NCBI GenBank assembly: GCA_021399435.1
Contig: JAJTUP010000014.1
Coordinates: forward strand, 248,001-312,000
Length of the DNA stretch: 64,000 bases
DNA from: Diaporthe sp. PMI_573
Taxonomy: Eukaryota; Ascomycota; Sordariomycetes; Diaporthales; Diaporthaceae
Direction of reading: 5' to 3'
Shown here: positions 22,421 to 34,273 of the stretch, piece by piece
How positions within the stretch are numbered: position 1 is the stretch's first letter
How the letters are laid out: every line of letters begins with the position of its first letter
The notes under the pieces: model-generated
What the model saw: only the letters and a program-made list of their open reading frames with translations
Database searches by the model: none
What the model was told of the DNA's origin: nothing
Program-made: the position numbers and the translations under genes

Positions 22421-22972
22421 ACCTACCCTGCTCCCAGTTGCCTGCGGTCTACGCTTCAGGTCTCGATCCGCGAGCTAGCCGCCTGTTATGCCCAGGACGA
22501 TTGGCCCAAGCGGGGAATTATCACCGGCACCTAGGGTTAGATCTGCTGCATCTCAGATCCTTCTTATGCTGGAGCCTAGAATACCACCCTCGGGGTTCAC
22601 GAAATCGCGTTTGGGACACGGAGACTGTTGTAAAAATGATGGGATGAACAGGGCAACATGTACCCGGAAGCTGACAACCCGTGCTGGGCCACCTATCTAT
22701 TGGCCACTATTTCGGGCCCGAGCCGTTTGGCACTATGCATGCAGAACTGCAGCCTCGAAATGCTCAGCCACCCACCATGGAAGGCCTAAGCCTTCGGAAG
22801 CTGGTTTTCAAGGCATCAGGGAAAGCTTCGATGTGTGTGCTTGATAATACACCAATGGTATCCAGCCAAATACAATCGTCTTCTAGTCTTTATCCTCCTC
22901 TTTTCCATTGTCCCTTTTCAGCGTGTTCGGAATTTTGTCACCCTAGATGCAGTAATGAATGAATTGTAAAGC

Positions 22973-24599
22973 ATGCCTTCACGCCATGAGTCTTTCTTCG
23001 AGTACGGCCTCACTCGCCCGTATCCTTTCCGCTGGTTCACTTGGGTTGCAGTTATCGGGTTCATATGTGCAACCGTTTTGTTTACAGTACTGAATATTGG
23101 CACAAGTGGTTATATACTCGAGTAAGTTTCTCCTCAGGAGAGACAGAGTATTCTGAATCGTCTATTGCTAACGCACAAAAGGGCCGTTTACACTACAAAC
23201 CCCAACGGGACAGCTGGGACGGCTGAGCACAAATTATGGTTTCAAAAGGCGCCGTTCTCATGGCTGAGCAACCTCGAAGCGTCATGTCAATCTCAAGCAT
23301 TGATGTTGGGCTCGAACTACATGACAACGCACATGGGCTTGTCATACACCTTGATATCCCTGTCCCAACAGGACGAGAACAATAAGACCACGCAGTCACC
23401 AGGCACGCCGTATCTGAATAACACTCTTCAGGATTGCGAGGTGGGCACGATACAGATCTATCCTACCCGGAAGGACACGTCCCTAAGATCTCCCAACTCT
23501 TGGACTTGGGGGGACACTTATGCTGCAGTAAGCAATACTACTGGATTAACGATTAAGCACTGAGATACTGTGGCTGATAAACTCTCTTTAGGCCAATGTG
23601 TCTTGCGCCATCCCTGGTCCTGTCTCACCGGTGACAGCCTCGTTCCAGGTCCAGTTCCAGCAGGCTTCCGGCATTGTCAGAAACTTCCTAAGCCTTGACA
23701 ATCGCACTGACTCTAGCCAATGGTGGGGATCTGTAATATTGTAAGGGACTTCTGCAGTCAAGATTCGGCATTCTGTATACTAAAACATAATCTTTAGGGG
23801 TCGTACCTGGTACTCACTCGCAGAGTTCTTGGGCTCGGAATATGTACCGGAAACCGATGATCAGCCAGCCATACGATACGACAGTGGCGATTTTAGTACG
23901 CACTGAGTTCGGACCTCTTTTTGGGAATAGCAACGACTGACTGACCATGACACTTCAGCTTTATTCCATAACAGCACCAGTGCTTCGAACGTTAGCTCCA
24001 AGGACTTCTTCTATATCACCGGAAAGTTCTACGCCGAAGATTCTCTGATCTACATGGTAGTCAACCAAAACAACTGGAACCCGATTCTACTATCTCAGAT
24101 GAACGACACAGGCCTTGCCCGCGCGGTCGACGGTTTCGCAAAGGCTTTCTACTCGTCAATTCTTCTAGATATGGGCAGCGCTAGCCCATTAACAGACGGC
24201 GATTCAATCACATATTTGCTGTCTCAAAGGAACGTTTCTGTCCTTGGAGTCAAAAATACGAAAGCTGTGGATACCTTCAGGGATGAGATGGCACCTCTAA
24301 ACTCCACGGCGGCGCAGTTGTCGCTACAATATGTATGCTCGGTCCCGAAGCAGAAGGACAGATTCTCCATGGTGATATCAATTATCATCGCTGATCTCGT
24401 ACTATTGTCGGCTTTCTGGCAGTGCCTAAACTGGGTGGCGACCAAATGTGTGAGCTCGCAGACCCGGAACTGGAACCACTGCCTGGGATGTGAGCGGAAC
24501 ACCGAGAGTTGGAAACTTGGGACACCTTCGAGGACCGATGAAGAATCTGTACAGCTCGTGCTGCAAAGACCGAATGATAGAAGAATGGACAACTGGTAA
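22973..24599 (+). CDS. Uncharacterised two-TM fungal membrane glycoprotein
   Basis: Five exons (22973-23121, 23182-23527, 23592-23740, 23798-23895, 23959-24599) join in frame to 460 aa. The start MPSRHESFFEYGLTRPYPFR is followed by one hydrophobic helix (about residues 22-42, FTWVAVIGFICATVLFTVLN). A long region with several N-x-S/T sites and conserved-looking Cys residues follows, then a second helix near residues 365-388 (MVISIIIADLVLLSAFW) and a polar tail. This suggests a plasma-membrane protein with a large glycosylated external domain between two membrane anchors. I recognise the general type from filamentous fungi but know no function. All four introns have canonical GT-AG ends and lengths of 58-64 nt. 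Confidence 0.82.
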
Positions 24600-25099
24600 G
24601 GAAATGTGTTGGCCTTATGGGCCTTTCTGCAGCTATGTGGGCACTTATTTCTTTGCCTGGCTGAGAGACGCGAGGCGGTTTGGCGTGTGTAACAAAACAA
24701 TGCTTATTTCTGTCCTTCTTCTGCCCCCCACCAGGTTGGCTTGCTGCGGGTCTTTTGAAACCAGGGATTGATTGGACCCTTTAGTATGCAGGTGAGCGCA
24801 TGGGCAGGAGGCAATGCTGGGGCTTAGCCAGCAATTCAAGACGATTTGTTGAGTCCGCAGCTGACTGCGTTAGTGCCCAACAGCGATCATTCGCCTGAAA
24901 CCTGGAGCCGTTGCCTACTAGTACGAGACAGACTCCTACCTTGCGAGAAATCTTCAACAACACTTGGCACAACTCCAGAGCATGAATTCCCACTATCGTG
25001 GACCAAGTCATTCTGATCCATTCCCCTGTGATTAACGTGCCCGTACTCTAAGGACTGGTCCACAGCAGCAGCACCCGAGCACTTCCTCTTGGATCAAGT

Positions 25100-28000
25100 A
25101 TGTCTGATCCACTCTCCACCACTGCATCTGTAGCAGGACTTGTCTCGCTTGGTGTTCAGGTCGTCAATGGGATCACGCAGTACTTGTACGCAGTGCACGC
25201 GCGCAAAGATGATGTTGCCTCGGCAAAAGCACACGTCGTTCGCATGCACGAGCTTTTGAAGCGTGTGGGCATTGTGGCAGCAAAGATCGGACCAACCAAC
25301 ACCACAACGGCGGCGTTCCTGAAAGACTTTGCATCAGTCCAACCGGAACTCCGAGCTCTAGAGAAATTTGTGCAAAGTTTAGATACCACCAAAAATCTCT
25401 CATCAAGTCATGAGGTTCTCGGAAGGGTCCGCGCTCAGGCGAAGAAGCTCACGTACCCGTTTCGCCAACAGGCCATGGATCGGTTGGTATCTCATTTAAT
25501 TCAAGTGAATTCGACTCTACAAGCGGCGCTCCAGACTTCTGAATTGTAGGGCTGCCGTCTAAAGCGTACAAGGGAAGGCTCAGTTCTGATCAATTCATCT
25601 GACAGAGACGTCGTTATCGATATTGAACGTAGCACTTCCGCTATGAAGATCACGCTGCCAGACCTGGCCCGCCACCTTTCTGAACAATTAAAACACGAGA
25701 ATGAGGTCATTAGAGATGATCTCGCTGGGTTGAGAGACTCGGTCGGGTTTCTGTCTCGCAAATTCGACCACGGCTTAGCCAAGGTGCAAGAAGACATGGC
25801 CACTGCCAGCGTTACGTCTATGTCAGTGCTACGCAAGAACTACGCTGAAGCTCACGCCGGGGCCTTTCAAGAGCTGCAAATGATACGAAGCGGTGTGTCT
25901 GAATTGGGTGAAACCGTCAGACGCGTTGAATTGTCACTCGGTGCGCTTCTCACAAAAGAAGACCTTGGGCGCGTCATTTCCAAGCCAGGCCAGCTGAGGG
26001 AGCTGTGCGACATCGTGGAAACCACCCCAGGATTCACCGCCTCCAAACACTCCACCTACAGTCCCCGTGTCAACCTAGCGCTGAGGACATGTGTTTGTCG
26101 AAAGCGGGTGATCAGGTCGAGACAGGCACTGCTCTGGGGACCTTGGCAGGCTTTTTCGCAAACATCGACCACGCATGACCACTTCCCAGATTGTATTTAC
26201 CATTCTCCGGGTGCAACGATCTCATCAGCACGGTGGGCGGTGGCCTTCAGAGGACTGCAAAGGCTTCTCGGCCGCGCGGTCGAGGTATCTTTTTCTTACT
26301 CATTTGGGGCTGGCGGATGCAGCCTTAGCCCTGGTCTCACTTACTATCCAACTATCGATCGCAGACGCGACCCGGCATTTCGAATTATGGGCCTAATCAG
26401 CTGGGCATGCGAAAGAGTAGACGGGAGAGAACCAGGTCTCGGGGATTTCTTCGAGCAGTGCATGGAAAACATGGCATTGCTTTATCGCCGTGGCAAAGCT
26501 TCGCCAAGAGCCGTTGACCTGTACGGCCGCGGTGTACTTCATTACTTTGACAGGGGTTCAGTTGTAGGTCTGCGATACTTCGACGCCGAGGAATTGTTCA
26601 CTAACAAAAGTCAGCGGTCTATGAGCCGGGGTACCTTGCTGGGAGGACTGGATACCTTGGTGAAGCTCGGAGTGCAAACTACCATATATGATGTTTACGG
26701 CTCGTGCGCAAGCATCTCCCTCACGATCCAATTCGCTCAGCTGACCTCTCTGCAGGACACCTGCCTGGAACATAACGTACCTGATGGTGCGTCCTTGGAC
26801 ATGGGACATGTACGCGAGAGGTTCCGTTGCGGGACCAGGCCATCCTGCGAACTGGGACACGAGCTGTCTTCTGAATGGCTTTCTGTTTGCCCAAGAGCCA
26901 TATGAGAAGATTGTCACTGAATCCGTCCTGGACTCCCCAAGGAGAATTGCAGATGGAACAACGATGGAGTCATTTGGGATAATGCGACGCTCGCCAGCCA
27001 CTGCAGAAGGTGCGTACTGGATCGCACTTTGACATTGAGTATATAATTATGCTGGTGGGCCTTGGAAACGCTGACGCAGTCACTCTGTTCAGCCTTCGGA
27101 TGCGGCCCATTGAGTCTTGCAGCACTTGATGAGGATTTCAAAAAGATGGAACTTCTCCTGAAGAACTGTCCTGACACAATCAACGAACTGAATCTTCTAA
27201 AACAGACGCCGCTCCATCTGGCAGTCGGGCATTCATCCTGTGTTGCACTCTTGTTGAGGGGACCAGGTCGCAAACTAATTGATGTACCAGACAGCAAGGG
27301 CAGGCGACCTATCGAATACGCCTTATTTTCTTGTCTTTGTGGCACAAATTCAGGTCGAAATCAACAGCACGACGGCTGCTTGAATAGCCATGGCGACACC
27401 AGTTTGGAAATCCTGTTAGATGCAGACTGCATGATACCGAATGTGGCGTCATGGCAGTTCAATTTCAACGCCTCCGAGAGAGCCCTATGCGATAACTGCC
27501 TGCGGGTAATATCGGCACACTTGGTTGATCGAAGCGAGGGTCTCAAGAAACTGGCAGCAAATAACCTTCCTCGCATGCAGGCCACTGCATTCGGCCTCTT
27601 CTCTTCCTGTCTACTGGATTCTAACGCACCCAGAGTAATTCAAGCCCTCAATGAACGTGGAATCTCTGTGCCGCCCAGTCTGCAAGTCCATGGATTCGGA
27701 AGATCGTCTTCAGTATACCACAATTGCGGCTCCATGCCTTTCTCTGTCCTCTGGAGTCTGGGATTTCGCGAATTGGACACACCCAACAGTAATGGAGTAA
27801 CGCCCCTGATATTGGAATGCAGGCGAGATATGTCGTGGTTCCTGCGGAAGGGTGCAGCCCGTTGCTCCTGGTTGATTGAGCATGGCGCGGATTTGTGGAA
27901 AGCAACCCCAGATGGGGCTTCAACGATTGGTCACGAACTCTACTCAACGATTGGACATTTACCTCCGCATTGGGGAGACAGTGATAAAGATCTCCGAAAA

Positions 28001-28741
28001 CATGTCTTCGACCTCACGAGAAAGTTATCACATCGGGACCTACGTGATAGGTGTTGTTGTGCTTGCTCGCCAGGGGGTTGCATTCCCTTCGTACGATTTC
28101 TTAAAGCCGCGTTCCGCCAACGGGATATCAATTCACCTTCGGATGTCATTAAACAACTCCCTGAAATCATGATGGAGACTCATACGTCTGTGACCAAAGT
28201 CCAGATGCGATTTGCGGTCAGATATGCTACTTTCGAGATGTTAGGCATCAGGCATACGTGCTGCCACGTCGAAATCGGTGGATTTATCAAACGAGATCGA
28301 CAGAACGAGGAATTCGACGAGTTACGCCAAGAAGATCGTTTTCTGGTGGCCCGTCTCGAACATCTCACCGCAGAATTTGAAGTCGAGCTGGAGAAGATGG
28401 GCCGGGAGCGTCATGTTAATAAACGTGTATCGTTTTGGCGCGGCCATTGGCTCCCACGCATGCAACAAGTCTTGGAGTCCATCGAAAACACTGAAATGGA
28501 GGAGCCAGACAAGGTCGCTGCCGAGGAAGTTGGGGTAGTATGGCATAAGCAAGAATCCGGGAAAGGCAAAGACCTTGACAGAGACTCCGAGAGCGGAAGT
28601 GAGGATGGCGGATACCACGAGTCCGATTGGGACTCTGAGATTGATGAAGAAGACATGTTTGACACATTCCGATCGATTGAGGATTGGGATTCGAGGCTGA
28701 ATCTCATCATGGCGAAAGCTGGGTTGTCTTCAGGCCTGTGA
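25100..28741 (+). CDS. STAND-like N-terminal domain protein with ankyrin-type repeats
   Basis: Exon 1 (25100-25545) encodes a helical domain like the N-terminal domain of fungal STAND/NLR-type proteins (MSDPLSTTASVAGLVSLGVQ...). Exon 2 starts at 25606 and adds a coiled-coil-like stretch and a Cys/His-containing region (LALRTCVCRKRVIRSR). The final exon carries at least one ankyrin-like unit (INELNLLKQTPLHLAVGHSS, near 27180-27240), possibly another around NGVTPLILECRRD (near 27795), and an acidic C-terminus. No NTPase P-loop was seen, so this is not a complete NLR. The 26780-27092 region is unresolved: the exon 2 frame meets a TGA at 26903-26905, a second frame is open from 26784 to a strong donor at about 27007, and acceptor TTCAG at 27093 resumes the first frame. 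An unusual intron or a frameshift must lie there. Confidence 0.72.
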
Positions 28742-29615
28742 TGGACGCGTGGGCATTAGTATTGCAATCCATCAAGATTGGTGAACATCGGGTATGTTGA
28801 GCAGAAAACACTCAAGATGGGAAAAGTGAAAATGCCCACTCTCCTTTCCACAGCATTGTCAAACGCCGCGAATTGCTTGTGGTTAGGCGAGCTGTCCGGG
28901 GGCACCAAGAAATGTGAAGGGATACTTGAAGAACATCATGAAATGCATTAGCATGACGACGTTTGAGTTCAAATAGTGTGAGTAGGCCAAACTTGAAGAG
29001 CTACGGGCATTGCTAGCACGCCGCTGTGGATAATGGAAGCTTCATCCGGCACGGCCGGTTCTTTGAAATATAATTATGATTCGTGATGATGGGCTAGACG
29101 AACTTGGCGAACCCCGGAATAGATCGCAATCCAGCTAGACTCGCGATTCTGCAGTGCAGGACAGTTCCCCCTGGGTGGACTGACTCGTACACGGAATACA
29201 GCGGGCTCTACAAAGCGACGACCAGAGAACTGCTCATCCGATCATGTCTTCCCATACCGTAGTATTTCTCAGAAAGTTGGACAAAATTGAAATCCTCCCT
29301 GAAAACGGGTGCCAACCTGTTTCAATTAGTAGCACATTGTCCAACATTAGCATGGGTGGGACTAGCACAAAATTTCTCTGACAGTGTGACGGTGACAAAA
29401 GCAAACAACAACCCCGGGGGAACACAGATCTCGGTGAGATACTACGACTTGCTCCCTGGGATTTGTCTCGGCAAGTCCTCATATAGCCCAGGCACCAGGA
29501 GTGAATGTGGCAGACATCTCGACACTGTCAAGCCAACACCCCTCTTCCGCTCATGGGTGAACTCATTTCTGAGATTTGTCAACACGACTAATTCAATCTC
29601 AGGCGATATATCCCA
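28742..29615. other. Intergenic; presumed amidase promoter
   Basis: No convincing gene. The open frame 29287-29622 overlaps the amidase start and has no recognisable features. Confidence 0.5.
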
Positions 29616-31349
29616 ATGTTGAAAATTCTCTTGCCCCTCCTGTCGGGCTTGACAGTTGTGTTGGCGAAAGTTCAACTGGCGGGCACCGGTGTTTCTGTTG
29701 TACTCAACGGTATCAACTACTTCATCTCTCCATTCACCACTGAAACCTTCTCCGTGGCGTCGTCGGATCCCTTCCCCTTAGACACTATATTCGGATTCGC
29801 GCCAGTGACCATTGTGCAACACGCGGTCGATAAAGCATCACTGCCTGAGCTCTTTGCCAACTGGAGCTCAACGGACGATGTTTTCCAGGATGGCTTTACC
29901 GGAGCCGTCTATGTCCCCCATCGGGTGGAAGCATTGAATTTCAGCAAAGTGGAGGCAGGCGAGACTGGGTATCGTATCCTCCGGCTTGATTCACCAAGCG
30001 TTCCTTCCGGGCCCTACTTTTTGGAGACGGCGACTGGCGCCCTCCATCAAGCCTACCGCCTTTACGATGACTTCTCCGGAGCTTTCACTGAATCGCTCAT
30101 ACAAGCACCAGATGGAACATTTCACACCCTCTCAGCCCGCGTAGCTTCGTCGGCTACCATCACAGTAGGAGTCCCTTCAAGACTATACTATACCAAAACC
30201 GCCGAAAAGCCCCTGGCTGGAGTTCGCATTGGTGTCAAAGACATCTTCAAACTGGCCGGCGTGAAGTCCTCGCTTGGGAGTCGAGCGTGGTATGATCTCT
30301 ACCCAGCAAGTAATACCACCGGGACAGCAGTTCAACGCCTCATTGACGCCGGCGCACAAATCGTCGGGCTACAGAAGGCCAGCCAGTTTGCAAATGGGGA
30401 GAGGGCGACGGCAGAGTGGGTCGACTACCACTCCCCTTTCAACCCCCGCGGTGACGGCTACCAGGACTCTTCGTCCTCGTCTGCGGGTGCCGGTGCGAGC
30501 ATAGCCAGCTACGAATGGTTGGACCTGGCCCTGGGGACCGACACGGGAGGGAGCATTCGAGATCCTGCTGGCGTGTCGGGGGTATTTGGGAACCGGCCTT
30601 CGCACGGGCTGGTGTCCTTAGACGACGTTATGCCCCTATCGACACGGCTTGACACAGCGGGATTCGTAACGAGGGACCCATACCTGTGGGATGAAGCCCA
30701 AGAGGTGCTGTACGGTGACAATTATACTTCTTTCGTCGGAAACGAGGCTGTCAAATACCCCACAAAGATTTATACGATGGAGTTCTACGACGCCAACTCG
30801 AGCAGCGGCGATGCAATTCTGGTGAACTTTGCCGAGAAGCTGGCCCAATTCGTGGGAGGGACCGTCACGGCGCTTGACCTCGAGGCCGCGTGGGATGAGT
30901 CGATCCCCCCGGAAGCACAGGGTCAGGGCGTGATGGAGTTCATGAACCTCACGTACCCAATGCTAATCACAAAGGAGCAGACAGACCTTGTCAGAGGCCC
31001 CTTCTATTCAGACTACGCTGGTAAGCAGATCTGATACTGTTTCAACATGGATATCTGACTGATGGTCACGGGCGTATAGCCGCTCATGACAACCGCTTCC
31101 CATTCTTGAACCCAGTCACCCGGTCCCGCTGGGATTGGGCAAACTACCACAGCACTGACGACCTAAGCCAGGCCATCCTGAGTCAGTCGGTCTTCAAGGA
31201 GTGGTTCAACTCCAAGATCCTCCCAGCCTCGAACGATTCTGCTCAGTGCTCTTCTGGTTTCCTCATTTACCCCCGCACTTGGGCACCTCGACCCACCCGA
31301 GATCAGTATTTGACTGAATCTTCTTCACCTTCCGGTTTCAGCACAAGTA

Positions 31350-31392
31350 ACGTCCCCGGCCCGGCTTCCGCCCCCCCCCTGATTCCGCCCCC
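31350..31392 (+). repeat. Left terminal inverted repeat of transposon copy 2
   Basis: 43 bases perfectly complementary to 33159-33201. It differs from the copy 1 terminal repeat from the fifth base onward at many positions, although the outer ACGT and the CCGGCCCGG block are shared. Confidence 0.93.
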
Positions 31393-31432
31393 CCCCACAT
31401 CCGCGTTCACGCGTGTACGCGTCTGCCCCCAC

Positions 31433-31446
31433 CCTATATAAACTCA
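31433..31446 (+). promoter_or_regulatory. TATA-box of the transposase promoter (copy 2)
   Basis: The block CCTATATAAACTCAAC lies about 75 bp before the transposase ATG and is conserved in copy 1 (near 2250-2264), so it is probably the internal promoter. Confidence 0.55.
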
Positions 31447-31511
31447 ACCATATCTTTCCGAGAGAATTTTTTCTGGTCACCAAACTTCTTCCAAGCATCA
31501 ACCTAGTCATC

Positions 31512-33153
31512 ATGAAGCCCTATGGGGAAGCCGAGATCCATGACGCCCTTGTTGCGTGCAGGGATGGAATGCCCGTCAAGCAGGCTTGCAGGACCTGGCA
31601 TATCCCCCGTTCCACACTTCGCGATCGCCTCGCCGGCGCGCAAAGTCAGCGCGTTTCTCACGAACCTCAGAGGCCTCTTTCTGATGATCAGGAGGATCGA
31701 TTGGCCCTATTCCTTATCAACCAAAGCAGCTTGGGCCATGCGTTAACTCGCTGGGAAACGAGGGCTCTGGCAGCCCGAATGGCCTCGTCGGGGAAGGAGG
31801 TCGCTCCTCTCGGAAGGAAGTGGCTGAGGGCCTTCCTCCTTCGTCACCCTATCCTCCAAAGCCGTAAGTACCAGCGCGTTGAGGCTAAACGGCTAAGGGC
31901 AGCTACCAAAAAGAACGTTGGGTCGTGGTTTGACTTCATGCAGTTGCCTATCGTGAAGGCAATTAAGCCGGCCAACCGATGGAATGCCGACGAGGGCGGG
32001 CTGATGGAGGGCAAGTCCGAGAAGGCGCTCACGATCGGCTATTCGGAAGGAAGCCAGCTTCTTCAGAAGGACTTTAATTCGAGAGCGTGGACCTCCTTCC
32101 TTGAGTGTATCTCCGCCACGGGCAAGTTCCTCGTCCCACTCGTTATTTTTAAGGGACTCAGCATTCAGCAGCAGTGGTTTCCTATCGCCCTTGAAGATCA
32201 CGAGGGCTGGCAGTTCACGGCGACGAAGAAGGGGTGGATGGAGGAACCTATTGCTATCCACTGGCTTCGGAAGGTCTTCCTTCCTCAAACAGTACCAGAG
32301 GACCCATTAGAATGGCGCCTTCTCGTAATCGATGGGCACCATACACATACAACGGTCGAGTTTATGTGGGAATGCTTCTCGAATAAGGTGTATATCGTTT
32401 TTTTTGCCCGCCCATACTTCGCATATGCTGCAACCGCTCGATGTGGCGATCTTCGGCCCTCTAAAGCTCGCATTTAAGAAGCATCTCGATCACCAGGGAG
32501 GGCACGATTCGTCAACAGTCGTGGCAAAGAAACGGTTTCTTTATTGCTATCACAAGGCTCGAATTAACACTTTAACGGAAGCAAATATACGTTCTGGCTG
32601 GCGGGCGACTGGTCTCTGGCCAGTGTCTAAGCATAGGGCACTCGGAAGCCACTTTATCGCCGATAATCGCGAGAAGGAAGCGAGATCGTTGGAATCTGGC
32701 GGTACCAATAGCTCCAGCAGCCATTTCTGCACTGATAAGTGTTTTTGTCGGCCTCGAGGGACCATTTTTGCGACCCCTAAGCGATCTCAAGACCTAAGGG
32801 GTATGGTGGCTCGGTATGCCCGTCAGAAGAATCTCAGCCCCACATCACGACTCCTCTTCAGGAAAATCCTCAAAAGTTGGGACCAGATAGACGTCGATCT
32901 GACGATGTCCTCACAAAAAGCCCGAGAGTTGGAAGCCCAGATTGAAGCCAGTAGGGTAGTCCGAAGGAAGAAGGTTCAACTTGACCCGAATGAACTTTTC
33001 GCCGATATCGAGGCCATTCGGAGGACTCAGATTGAAGCGGGGGTGGTATCAGAAGAAAGCGACGCTTCAGAAGAGTCGGAAACACCATCGGAAGCGAGGT
33101 CAACTATCGTGGTGGCGGCGTCGTCGGCGACGAGGCGAAGGGGGCGGTCGTGA
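31512..33153 (+). pseudogene. Fot1/pogo transposase with a single +1 frameshift
   Basis: From ATG 31512 (MKPYGEAEIHDALVACRDGM) to TGA 33153 the region is 1642 nt, one more than the 1641 nt of copy 1. Domains in order: pipsqueak-type HTH (residues 5-50), CENP-B-like second HTH, and a DDE_1 endonuclease with NADEGGLMEGK and VIDGHHTHTTVEF. The frame breaks at a run of eight T (32398-32405), where copy 1 has seven; in the shifted frame LPAHTSHMLQPLDVAIFGP continues to the natural stop. The enzyme would cut and paste the element at TA sites. The T-run could be a sequencing error, in which case the gene would be complete (546 aa). Confidence 0.9.
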
Positions 33154-33158
33154 GGGAA

Positions 33159-33201
33159 GGGGGCGGAATCAGGGGGGGGGCGGAAGCCGGGCCGGGGACG
33201 T
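33159..33201 (-). repeat. Right terminal inverted repeat of transposon copy 2
   Basis: Perfect reverse complement of 31350-31392, followed by the TA target duplication at 33202-33203. Confidence 0.93.
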
Positions 33202-33526
33202 TAGGCTGAGTCCGTTCAGCGAGGCGCCCGACAGCATTTTCACCCTGGGCGAGGTCAGCGAGATGAGGTTTATCACGCAGCACGAGGAGTGGTTCCCCGT
33301 CTCTGTTGATGTGATGGTTGCAAAGGGATGCGATGGGCTCTTGCCTCGGTTGGCCCAGGATCTGGTCAAGGAGGGGGTCCTGCCTCTACCCAGGGTCGGC
33401 TCGTCGATCATGGGCAGCGAATCGTTGTCGAAAAGGACGACCGAGATTGCACCGAGGCCACGCAAGGTGCAAAAGACGGCGTCTGTGGACTGGAAAAAGC
33501 GTTTGGCCGCACTGGGCTTGGGGTAG

Positions 33527-34273
33527 CTTTAGCTCTACATACCATGTCAATATTCGATTCTTCCACCATCTCATCGAGCTTCTAGTTCATCTAGCTAGGC
33601 TCCTCGTTCAGCAGCTGAGCTGAGCGGGAGCTGAGCTGGTCTGCACCACACAGCGCAGAAGAGTGCTACCCCACATCTTACCCCTGCAAAACGTGCCGGC
33701 AACGATCCTCTTTCGGGTTAACCTCTCCTACTTATTATGCCGTTTTCCAGCCTTCGTCGTCACTGTTCTCCGGCAAACCGGTTCATCCGGATGGCCCGAC
33801 CCACATGGGGCAGAAACGTACTGCTCCCCTTTCACTATGACGTTGCAGTGAACTGGGGCCCCCTGCCGTTCCCGGAGTGAGTGTGGGGAGGACGATCACC
33901 TCGACGAAGTTACTTTTGAGCTTTGCCTTTTGCACGGTTTGAAGTGAAGCTACCCGAGCCAAGACCTGCGTCGAAGCCACCAAACGATCCCGGCCGTTTC
34001 CCCCAAATTAAGGTGCTGCTGCTACTGCTTTGACTGGTTACTTCGAAGCTTGAAGCTTGAGCTATTCGGTCTAATTCACTCGACGGCTCTGGGTGACTGC
34101 CTGCCTTGTTATTGTCGTCTGCCCTACCCCTCATGTCTTGCTCTGGTGTGACTTCCGTAGGTCAAAACAACCTGCATCTGCCTGTTTTCTTTTCTTGGCC
34201 TTTGCAACGAGTGTCAAATTGTTGACTCTCCACCACCACGTACCTGTACGAAACATATACACAGGTCGACATC
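33527..34273. other. Intergenic; amidase 3' flank and trehalase promoter
   Basis: No gene seen. CTAGCTAGG-type palindromic text and repeated AGCTGAGC occur near 33590-33640. Confidence 0.5.

Larger units (their letters stand above)
31350..33201 (+). mobile_element. Fot1/pogo-like DNA transposon, copy 2 (1852 bp), inside the amidase gene
   Basis: Flanked by TA (31348-31349 and 33202-33203), with 43-bp perfect inverted ends that start ACGTCCCCGGCCCGG and contain C9/G9 runs. Internal sequence is homologous to copy 1 over its whole length, but this copy has no stop codons apart from one frameshift. Its insertion inside an otherwise intact gene and its lack of RIP-like decay point to a recent arrival. 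Confidence 0.95.
29616..33526 (+). pseudogene. Secreted amidase-signature enzyme, interrupted by transposon copy 2
   Basis: Exon 1 (29616-31020) starts with a signal peptide ([17 protein letters not shown]). The amidase-signature core follows: [15 protein letters not shown] supplies the catalytic Lys, then a Ser-rich [11 protein letters not shown] loop and [13 protein letters not shown], the Ser-cisSer-Lys region. Exon 2 starts at 31080. At 31349 the reading frame runs into the transposon (31350-33201) and resumes at 33204 as RLSPFSEAPDSIFTLGEV, ending in TAG at 33526. Without the element and one TA, the parts total 1998 nt (665 aa) in a single frame, so the gene was intact before insertion. 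The family hydrolyses C-N bonds of amides; substrate unknown. The interrupted gene should give a protein truncated at about residue 560 that keeps the catalytic core. Confidence 0.9.
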
